Origin: Stephanodiscus triporus
Taxonomy: Eukaryota > Bacillariophyta > Thalassiosirophyceae > Thalassiosirales > Thalassiosiraceae
Assembly (NCBI GenBank): GCA_036939755.1
Contig: JALLAZ010000732.1
Location: 1 to 14,980 of the forward strand
Direction: 5' to 3'
Length of the DNA stretch: 14,980 bases
The notes beneath the pieces were generated by a model. The model was not told where the DNA came from and did no database searches. It saw nothing but the letters and a program-made list of their open reading frames with translations. Positions within the stretch are counted from its first letter, which is position 1; each line of letters opens with the position of its first letter. Position numbers and translations under genes: made by a program. Below, piece by piece: positions 7,814 through 14,980 of this stretch.

Positions 7814-10800
7814 CTATAACCTCATGCGAGGGACAGACGCGGGACGATAACCTCGTCCACTTGCCACCTTCTTTGCTCGATCTGCACCACCTTCGGTTTC
7901 CGCGCCTGCATGGTGCTTCGGTGGCACCGGCGGTCTCGACGCATTCTGTCTACTGCTGCTCACATCCCCCAACGGTCCGCGGCCGCCGAATCTCAGGTTA
8001 GACCCCGATCGCGGCACGTCATTGCCATCACCACGAAGCGTCGATGCAGATCGTGGTCTAACGCCCGTAGAAGCAGCAGAAGTGGCAACATCGGAGTTGG
8101 TTTCAAGCGAAGGATTCTTCCACTTCTTCACAGGGAGCTTTGCGTAGGCATTATGACCATGCGGGGCTTTGGCAGACAATGATGCATTGCGCTCTTCTTG
8201 ACGTTTACGATGACGCTCCTCCTCGCTACGTTCCTTGCGCGTCCGCCACTCCTCTTCCTGCCATTGGATGGTTTGTATGNCGATGACGCTCCTCCTCGCT
8301 ACGTTCCTTGCGCGTCCGCCACTCCTCTTCCTGCCATTGGATGGTTTGTATGTAGGGCGAACCCTGATACATAAAGTGCCCAAGGTCTGAATCGACCATC
8401 ACTTGTCCTCCCCCCCCGTCCGGCTTGTTCTCGATGTACCACTGTCGCAACGTGTCCTCTAAGATGGACGTAATCTTGGGAAGTTCCTTGGTAACGCGAC
8501 GGTTCATCTTCTCTTCCTTCATGAGCTGCTTGGTTGCACCGCGGCTCTTGAGCCTATCTGGATCCTTCTGGAGTAGTTCCAATTCGATGCGTTCCTCGAT
8601 GATGGCCTCGCGTTTGGCGATAAGATCGAGTATGGGTTGCATCTTCCTGAGCTTGGCCTTTAGGGAGGCCACGTAATCTTCGTGCTTGACGAGCACCTCG
8701 GACGTCAACTGCTCATCGTCTTGAATTTGGAAGTACGCATCGAAAGACGCCCGTTCTGCAACGCTCGAACCGGTCTTGCACCACAGCTCCTCGATCGCGG
8801 ACCTCTGCTCTCGCACGAGCTGGCCGATCATGGCCCTCTTCAATTCCTCCAACCTCACGATTTCCGCTTCACCCTTGCGTATGGTATCCAATCCCAATCC
8901 ACGAATGCTCGTGGTGAACGTCCGCTGTTCTTCCGCGGAAACGCGCAGCATGGTCCAAAGGGACGAAATGGCCTGTCCCATCTCGCCGAGCTTCGCACGG
9001 CGTCGTCGCTTCTCGCCGTTCAGCTCGGCGATGCGCGACGTGAGTCGATCGAGGGCTGAGTTGCCGATGCCGATGCACGAGGATGACTCAAATAGACCCG
9101 CGACGGTGTAATTGCTGGCGCCATATGGACGCTTGCCCTGATCCTCATTGTCAGTATAGCCCTCGTCGATGGATTGCAAGCTGTTCATTATTTTGAAGTC
9201 GTCCTCGCTTCGGCCCACGCTAACCTCGTCGCTGGGCGAAATTTCCAATTCGCGAATCAAGGACTGGCAATCCAACAGCAGCGAAACGATCGCCCTGATG
9301 CGCGTCGAGACGCTCTCCTCGTACTGATGCGCCCCGTTCCGGAATTCCTCTCGTCGTTCAAGGGTCAAATTCGATTCGACGTCCGAGTACGGCCTCATTT
9401 CATCCGCCAGGGACGCCTCCTCGACGGTAATCCCGCTCAAGGCCGCGTAGGCCTCGTGTATCCTCGACCGGGAGGCAAGCATGTCGGCAGTCGCGCACTC
9501 CCTCACATTCCGCAGGCTCTCCAGCCGTCCCATCATCGCCTCGTACTCCCACTGCAGGCTGACGCCGCCATCCGCGATGCCGTCCAAATCCCTCGCGCTC
9601 GGATCGCGTCTCATCCTTGCCACGGGGTCCTCCTCCCCCTCCAGCTTTAGCGCCGCGCATATCACCGACCACTCCTTCCTCGCGTCCGCGATCTCCTTCC
9701 GGAATTGATCGCGCAGCGCCTCCTCCTCGCGCACCTTGTCCTCGCAGAGTCGGCCGATGCGCTCGACGAGGTCGGCGAGCTGCGACGCCCTCTCGTCCGG
9801 CGCGACCCCGACGTCGTCCCATATACCCTCGAGGGCGCGGCCTGTCGTCGCGGCGAGGCGGTCGAGGGACTCGCGCATCGCGAGCGACGGGCGGTGGTGG
9901 TGAGGCTGCCGTGACGTCGAGGGCGTGGCGGCGTGCGTCGACGTGCCGGGGGAGACGGGCGTGGCGCCGCCGACCGTATCGTGACCCCCCCCGACGCGTT
10001 GGTCGTGCGCGCCCGCGGAAGAAGCGAAGCGCTTGTAGAAGATCGGGGTGCGAACGAGCGTGCTCCCGGTGACGTTGCTCACCAGGCTCTGGCCCGCGGT
10101 GCTCTCGTCCTCGTCGATCATGGACAGCTCGTTCTGATCCTCGGCCGCGAAATGGAGATGCCGACGCTGCTGTTCGTCGTTGTTCCTGCCGCCGACGACG
10201 CCGTCCCGATAGTGGTGCGAATGCGCGTTGGGCGTGCCCTTGGCCGTCGCGACGATGCCCACGGCGGAGGAGGAGTTGGCGACGGTGCCGCCGCCGCCGC
10301 CGCTGTTTCGATAGTGGTGGGAGTGCACGTTGGGCGTGGGCATCGGCGACTTGGCCGGCGGATCGAGGCCGCTGCGGGAGCTGGACTCGCTGTGCTTCCT
10401 GTCCTTGCCGTCGCCGTCGTCTCCGCCGTGATACGGCGTGGGATCCCGCCCGTCGTATCGTGGCTCGAGGGCCGTCGACGTCGGCGGCGTGGCGCCGTCA
10501 TTGTCGCAGGCCCCGCCGTTCGCCGCCGCCGCCGTGGCCGTGGAGGGGGAGAAGAAGCGCGGCGATACGAGCAACGACGTTTCCCTCCCCCTGGCCGCGA
10601 CGCTCGCTCGTCCCGCGGCGCCGTCGGAGCTCCCAGATCCCAGCCCTCCCCCCAGAGCGCCGGAGAATGGAGGAGGACTCAGAATGCCACCGCCGCCTCC
10701 GATCGTCGCGCCGAACTTGCTCACTGTCGAGAACGCCGAGGAGGGACTGCGACGAATGACGGTCGTCGGGAAGGAGGAGGAGGAGGAGGAGGGATGTCGC

Positions 10801-11003
10801 GACGACGACGACGACGATGACGACGACAGCGCGCCGGCATCGTCAGACGACGACGGTCGCGATCCGCCGACGCCGCCCTCCAGCGACGCGCGGTGTATCC
10901 GCGACGACAGCGACGTGGCGGTCATCGGACTCCTCTGGGTGTGCGATAGCATCGATTGGATGGATTCCAGCGACTTGCGCAAGTCGGAGTGTTCCGGCGA
11001 CAT
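7814..11003 (-). CDS. MAP65/PRC1/Ase1-family microtubule-bundling protein (frame broken by an assembly duplication)
   Basis: Antiparallel microtubule crosslinker of the kind that acts in the spindle midzone and cytokinesis. The raw sequence is frameshifted at an N (8280). Ignoring the 73-bp duplication gives one 1038-aa protein from the ATG at 11003 to the stop at 7814-7816. Residues 1-390 are disordered, Ser/Gly-rich, with poly-Ser runs from GAC/GAG-like repeats and two copies of a TPNxHSHHYR motif. From L391 the conserved coiled-coil begins: LEGIWDDVGVAPDER, then long helices; IVRLEELKRAMIGQLVREQR and IEELWCKTG, HEDYVASLKAKL, and the family hallmark DPDRLKSRG (from D814) with KEEKMNRRVTKELPKI. 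A basic QEEEWRTRKERSEEERH helix and a Ser/Pro/Arg-rich tail follow, probably a regulated microtubule-binding region. It is usually about 550-730 aa; the extra length is mostly the N-terminal extension. It shares a promoter region with the hydroxylase gene. Confidence 0.88.
8208..8352. repeat. 72-bp duplication around a single N (assembly artefact)
   Basis: Bases 8208-8279 are identical to 8281-8352, separated by one undetermined base at 8280. The 73-bp excess is not a multiple of three and breaks the MAP65 frame; removing either copy plus the N restores it. An equal-sized duplication occurs at 12336-12480. The pattern fits two contig ends that overlap by 72 bp but were joined with a gap instead of merged. 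Confidence 0.95.
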
Positions 11004-11442
11004 CGGACCGTTCCTATTTTTTGGTTTTCGAATGCGCGCGGAATTAACAGATGTCTCCTCCGGCCTCGGATGACCTGTCGGCCCAACGAATTAGTTGCTG
11101 TGCGCCCGCTCTAGGTTGTACTTTTCGCACGGACGTCGATACGATGTGCACAATCGCCTAGTAGATATCCATGATATCACGAAGAGGAAATCGTCATCGT
11201 CGTCTTACTTAGAGGTATTGCCCGCTCGACTGAATGCAACATCGACGAAACAACAACATCAGCACAGCCACAACCACCGCGCGCCAACGACCGTTTCAAA
11301 ATTTGATGCGTGGGAATCTGTACTTTTTGTCCCTGGCCGGCGCTGAGTGTAGATGAATTCCGAGTACAATTCCCGGGAATAAAACTGTGCCTGAAATAGT
11401 ATGATCCCTGCTTAAATCCCCCCCGCCCCAATAAAACACACA
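11004..11442. promoter_or_regulatory. Shared divergent promoter region of the MAP65 and hydroxylase genes
   Basis: This 439-bp gap separates the starts of two divergently transcribed genes, so both promoters must lie here. I see no canonical TATA box at a sensible distance. Notable elements are GATATC repeated about a CAT spacer (around 11164-11178) and a C-rich run just before AATAAAACACACA ahead of the hydroxylase ATG. No coding frame is supported. Confidence 0.55.
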
Positions 11443-11504
11443 ATGACAGAGCCCCGCTTACGCCGGCACCGGCCCGCATCGGCGACGATCATGCACGCCT
11501 GCCC

Positions 11505-11550
<46 letters not shown>

Positions 11551-13267
11551 ATGGACATTCGCGTGGGTGATAATTTCGTCGTGACAGCATCCGAGATGGT
11601 GGCGTCTTCAGATCTGGTGGAAGACGTTTGCTCCAATGATGCTGGCTCGGGCGGAGGAGGAGGGACGTCGTGCGGCGGATCGGAATCAGTCACTTCGACT
11701 CCGCCGACGTCGCCGCCAGAGTTCGAGTTCGCATATGAAGAATACGAGGCGGGGCAATACATCGACGCCTTCTTCGACGGCCTCCAAAATGACGAGAATT
11801 CCTGCGTCGATGAAAGCGACGAGTGCGAGGACGAGGCCGAGAGGGGACTCTGCATGACGGATCCGGACAAAATGAAGGAGCTGGGCTGCGACCGCAGCTG
11901 CCTATACTGTCTCACTGAATCTAGTCGGGAATTGTTCTCGTTGGGAGTCGAACAGATCACAGGACAGGACGACGACGAGGAAATCTGCGTGGATGAGAGC
12001 GTCAAGGAATGCGAGGAGGATGCCCGCAATGGCTTTTGCACTATCAATCCCGACCTCATGGAGGAGCAAGGCTGCTTCAGAAGCTGTCTGTACTGTCGGA
12101 CGTCTGACACTCACAAAGACCTCTTCCTGCGTGGGGTGGATGAAACAATCAAGGAGGTGGGCGAACGGCCGTCGCCACGGGCGGTCGCCGAGGTCATGGC
12201 GAAGTCCGAACGCTACTTTGTTAACGAGGTGCTCGTTAATGAAAGTCTCGGCAGGTATCGTCTCGAGTGTCGAAATAATAATCCGTTATGTGCCTTCTGG
12301 GCGGCGCAGGGTTACTGCGAATCTACCCCTGGAGAGATGGGCGAGAATTGCGCCGCGGCGTGTCGAAATTGTCCCCTGGTCGACTACGACGTGCGCTGTC
12401 CCATCGANGATGGGCGAGAATTGCGCCGCGGCGTGTCGAAATTGTCCCCTGGTCGACTACGACGTGCGCTGTCCCATCGACTTAAGCACAAACATTTTCA
12501 AGCCCGGGGACATCAACGCCATGTTCGAAAGGTTGCTCGAGGAGGCTGGTCACGACGTGGCATCATTTTCAAAGGATAATCTGCCTATCGGAGGCAACGT
12601 TTCGGGTATCGGGGAGGTGACAGTGATCACGAGCCCGTACCACGATCCGCCGAGAGATCATGACGAGGAGGAGAACGAGGAAATTTCGCCATTGCCGTGG
12701 GTCGTATCCATCGATAGATTCTTAAGCGACGAGGAATGTGATAGGTTCGTCAAACTCGGCGAATCGAAGGGCTACCGTAAATCGAGAGTCGGGACAGATG
12801 TCGCTGGTGTCTTTAAAGAAAGTAAGGGCAGGACATCGTACAACACCTTCTGCGAGGAGGGTTGCGTCGATGATCCAATCGTCAAGAGAGTGATCGAACG
12901 GATGACCAACTTAACTGGCATACCGTACGACAATTACGAGGGATTGCAGCTTGTGCGTTACCAACCGGGACAGTTCTACAGGCGGCATCATGACGAATCA
13001 GGGATCAAAAAGTATTCCGGTCCAAGGATACTCACAATCTTCCTCTACCTGAATACTGTTTTGGGCGGTGGTGGTACCCGATTTGAAAAACTCAACTACA
13101 CGGCCACCCCTAAGAAGGGATCAGCTCTGATCTGGCCGTCGATGCTGAACAGCCTGGAGGGGAGGGACGAGTGGACGTTTCATGAGGCGCTGCCGGTGGA
13201 GGAAGGCTTCAAGTATGGCGCCAATGCGTGGATACGACTGCGGGACCTTCAGAATGCCATATGCTGA
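11443..13267 (+). CDS. Secretory prolyl 4-hydroxylase (2OG-Fe(II) oxygenase) with three ShKT domains (frame broken by an assembly duplication)
   Basis: Hydroxylates prolines in secreted proteins using Fe(II), 2-oxoglutarate, O2 and ascorbate, in the ER/Golgi. The raw frame breaks at the N at 12408; removing the 73-bp duplication gives a 583-aa protein. An alternative start at 11491 (M17) puts a hydrophobic signal sequence at the very N-terminus: 14 leucines at residues 23-36, encoded by pure CTG. Three six-cysteine ShKT-like domains follow: about 121-156, 182-218 and 276-310. The catalytic domain (about 375-583) starts PLPWVVSIDRFLSDEECDRF. It carries the iron ligands H491 and D493 (YRRHHDE) and H556 (WTFHEALPV), and the 2-oxoglutarate lysine K566 exactly ten residues after the distal histidine. 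All active-site residues are present, so activity is expected. ShKT modules on animal, plant and algal P4Hs are known; three N-terminal copies is a distinctive arrangement. Confidence 0.9.
11509..11550 (+). repeat. CTG trinucleotide microsatellite
   Basis: Fourteen perfect CTG codons in a row encode the leucine core of the hydroxylase signal sequence. Being an in-frame trinucleotide repeat, length changes would alter only the hydrophobic length, not the frame. Confidence 0.95.
12336..12480. repeat. 72-bp duplication around a single N (assembly artefact)
   Basis: Bases 12336-12407 are identical to 12409-12480 with one N at 12408. The repeated part encodes the end of the third ShKT domain (GENCAAACRNCPLVDYDVRC). 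Removing one copy plus the N restores the hydroxylase frame across the join into DLSTNIFKPGD. It has the same size and structure as the duplication at 8208-8352. Confidence 0.95.
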
Positions 13268-13454
13268 AACCTGATCTTAAATTAATGCAAACAACGTATT
13301 GATGACCAAACACATCAAATCTTAAATAAGCCTGGTAAACCTAGGTAAAACGTGACATCGTGTGTTTTGGCGGGAGCGAAAACTCAAACTGGACAGACTG
13401 CTCCAAAAAAGACCCTGTTTTGAGTAAACTGGATTTAAAGTTTTTTCCACACTC
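13268..13454. other. 3' flank of the hydroxylase gene
   Basis: The first tens of bases are AT-rich and presumably the 3' UTR. I see no supported gene or structured element before the short repeats that begin at 13455. Confidence 0.4.
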
Positions 13455-13636
13455 TGATAGGCATAAAAGGGGATATCCGGAGTTGATAAGCATAAAAGGG
13501 GGACATCGTTTCCACTACTTATGATAAGCATAAAAGGGGACATTGTTTGTTTGTCGTGCTGTGGTCGCTGTTCCCATGTGATAAGCATAAGAGGGGACAT
13601 TGCTTCCAGGTGATAGGCATAAAAGGAGACATCGTT
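13455..13636 (+). repeat. Cluster of five dispersed ~26-bp repeats
   Basis: Five copies of a motif with core GATAAGCATAAAAGGGGACA start at about 13455, 13484, 13522, 13579 and 13611. Copies 1 and 5 read GATAGGCATAAAAGG; copy 4 reads GATAAGCATAAGAGG. The spacers (1-30 bp) are unrelated in length and mostly in sequence, so this is not a simple tandem satellite. All copies have one orientation. Read on the minus strand they give a spurious repetitive open frame (13322-13669). Function is unknown: a cis-acting site array, a decayed minisatellite or a transposon relic. Confidence 0.75.
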
Positions 13637-13786
13637 GTCATGGTGGAAACTCATTGACCACGCGACCACATCAGCACTATTTTTAGGGGAGCATTAGCAA
13701 TTAGAAGGGGTTAATATTGCCTCACTTATCATTGAAATTTACGTGGGAATGAGAAAAAGCCTCGGCTGCTAAAAAAGAACACCCAC

Positions 13787-14408
13787 CTATGCCTCACCCT
13801 CGCAACCGTCAAGTGCCATCTTATCAATTTTCTCCATAGCATTTTTATACTTTGTCTCATTTAGCTTTGCCCGAATCTCTGATCGATCTATTTTTTCTTA
13901 TTAACTTTTGAATACACCTTGCTAGATGGCTCAGCATACAACTCATCTGACTGAAACTCAAGTGGAACAACTGGACGGTATTTTGTAAACATCTCCACCA
14001 TATTGTACGGATTCAATTCAGTTTATGGGAGTGACACTGCCAACACCTCGTCCGAAATTTGAGTAATCTCATGGCGTGTATATCCCACATGCCTCTCTTT
14101 CAAAGATACACCACATACACATGATGCTCATCCAAATCGCTTGGTCGGATTATCATCTGAGCTCCGTCATTGTCGCAAGTAAAAATTTGATTCTTCTTGA
14201 TGTTCCCATACAGTGCTCTCCCGAATAACTTTGTCATGAGCTTGTCATAATCAAGAAAACCTTCTGGATTTACTGGATGAACGGTAACATTTCCAACCAG
14301 TTGAGTCTCTCCGCCATATCCTGAAAATAGGGGGTCCACAAGAGAAAATGTAATTTTTTCAAATAGCCTCTGGACCAATTCTGAGTATCCCAATTTACTC
14401 AAAAACAT
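13787..14408 (-). pseudogene. Unrecognised protein-coding gene, broken by two frameshifts and one stop
   Basis: Reading right to left: a 102-aa frame (14408-14100) contains KITFSLVDPLFSGYGGETQL, HPVNPEGFLDYDKLMTKLFG and CDNDGAQMIIRPSDLDEHH. Just before its TGA, at about 14102, another frame takes over as KERHVGYTRHEITQISDEVL to TAA at 14023. The same frame continues with TELNPYNMVEMFTKYRPVVP and PSSKVYSKVNKKK to TAG at 13888. Around that A-run a third frame continues with IDRSEIRAKLNETKYKNAM and ends GCEGEA, TAG at 13787-13789. All pieces are collinear, so this is one gene of at least 205 codons that has decayed. The frame stays open to about 14433, where TTTACAG could be a splice acceptor. 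I recognise no family; a multicopy or transposon-linked gene is possible. Confidence 0.6.
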
Positions 14409-14433
14409 GTTTATATGGTCCCTGTAAATTTTC

Positions 14434-14920
14434 GTTGTATGTAGGAATTATTACTATAATTTTTAGGGAGCCCCCCTTCCCCCTTCTCCCCTCTTAATCA
14501 TCTAATCAAATGAAGAAAAGAATGGCATTCTTGCGCCGCCTCTGCCCATGCACAGCCCTCTTTAGTCATCGCCGTCATCATCCACCTCTATCCCGCTAAC
14601 TATTTGATTGTTGTGTTGTTTCGAAACGGTCGTTGTTGTTGTCATCAGTAGTGCAGTTGTCTATTGACTTGTGTTTCACCTCCTTCCTCCCCTGAGTGCT
14701 GTTCCTCCGTAACAGTTTCCATCACAGCCACCATCTTCCTCCTCCCTCCCTCTCCTGTGCACTGCTTGATTGTTGTGTCGTGGTCGTTGTGGTTGTCGTG
14801 GCCATCGCCGTTGTCCGTTGTCATGTTTGCTCCTCCCCCTCTGCCTCTGCCACCTCTCCTGCTTGCGATCATCGCCACCACTAGATTTTAAAAGGCTGAT
14901 TGTTGTCTTTAATGCCTTTG
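14434..14920. other. Low-complexity non-coding DNA
   Basis: Stretches of CT-rich and GTTGTTGTG-type sequence dominate. The phrase TTGATTGTTGTGT recurs around 14604 and 14766, and 16 bp of it match the transposon leader at 5335-5350. Open frames here are compositionally biased (poly-Ser, Pro, Val) and I do not support any as genes. Confidence 0.5.
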
Positions 14921-14980
14921 CCATAGCCATTGCCATTGCCATTGCCATTGCCATTGCCATTGCCATTGCCATTGCCATTG
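14921..14980. repeat. CCATTG hexanucleotide microsatellite, running off the window
   Basis: One variant unit (CCATAG) is followed by nine perfect CCATTG units to the last base, so the true length is unknown. On the minus strand it would encode alternating Met-Ala, which I regard as an artefact of the repeat rather than a protein. Confidence 0.95.

Noticed and set aside
8208..8352. Genuine tandem duplication or programmed frameshift in the MAP65 gene
   Set aside because: Exact identity, an N at the junction and an identical-size event in a second gene fit an assembly overlap much better.
9933..10820. Long plus-strand 295-aa open frame
   Set aside because: It is antisense to the Ser/Gly-rich N-terminal extension of the MAP65 protein; its Arg/Gly-rich composition reflects GC-rich trinucleotide repeats.
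13322..13669. Minus-strand 115-aa frame with repeated FYAYH / FMLI phrases
   Set aside because: The repetition is produced by the five short DNA repeats read in different frames; the spacers break any regular protein repeat.
14676..14978. Minus-strand frame beginning with alternating Met-Ala
   Set aside because: Direct translation of the CCATTG microsatellite and CT-rich DNA; no conserved sequence.

Overview
The window looks like nuclear DNA from a eukaryotic alga, most likely a diatom or another stramenopile. The evidence is a fungal-HIS4-like histidine protein, short GT-AG introns (89-141 bp), an ARM-repeat protein, a MAP65/PRC1 protein, a ShKT-prolyl 4-hydroxylase and a FLYWCH-MULE transposon. 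The taxon is inferred from gene content. No rRNA, tRNA or CRISPR array was seen.

Layout from left to right: (1) an intact two-exon histidine-biosynthesis gene (210-1856, +) with PRA-cyclohydrolase and PRA-pyrophosphohydrolase domains. (2) An ARM-repeat protein (2120-2905, -) whose apparent N-terminus continues upstream in other frames, so the locus is either a pseudogene or misassembled. (3) A small cysteine-rich gene with two introns (about 3600-4026, +), possibly joined to an upstream frame (3320-3625). (4) About 1.1 kb without an intact gene, holding two long coding-like frames with stops. (5) A 2.5-kb Mutator-like element (about 5105-7578) with terminal inverted repeats, subterminal repeats and a decayed FLYWCH/MULE transposase. 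(6) A large MAP65/PRC1/Ase1-type microtubule bundler (7814-11003, -). (7) A 439-bp divergent promoter region. (8) A secretory prolyl 4-hydroxylase with three ShKT domains (11443-13267, +). (9) A family of short dispersed repeats (13455-13636). (10) An unrecognised broken gene (13787-14408, -). (11) Low-complexity DNA ending in a CCATTG hexanucleotide repeat.

Two features need care. At 8280 and 12408 a single N is flanked on both sides by the same 72 bp. Each 73-bp excess breaks a conserved gene, and removing it in silico restores one frame (1038 aa for MAP65, 583 aa for the hydroxylase). Both are almost certainly unmerged contig overlaps rather than biology.

The three intact conserved genes (histidine synthesis, spindle/microtubule bundling, secretory prolyl hydroxylation) are unrelated housekeeping functions and form no operon-like system. 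The accessory interest lies in the AT-rich transposon and the broken genes around it. I found no convincing evidence of a new multi-gene system.
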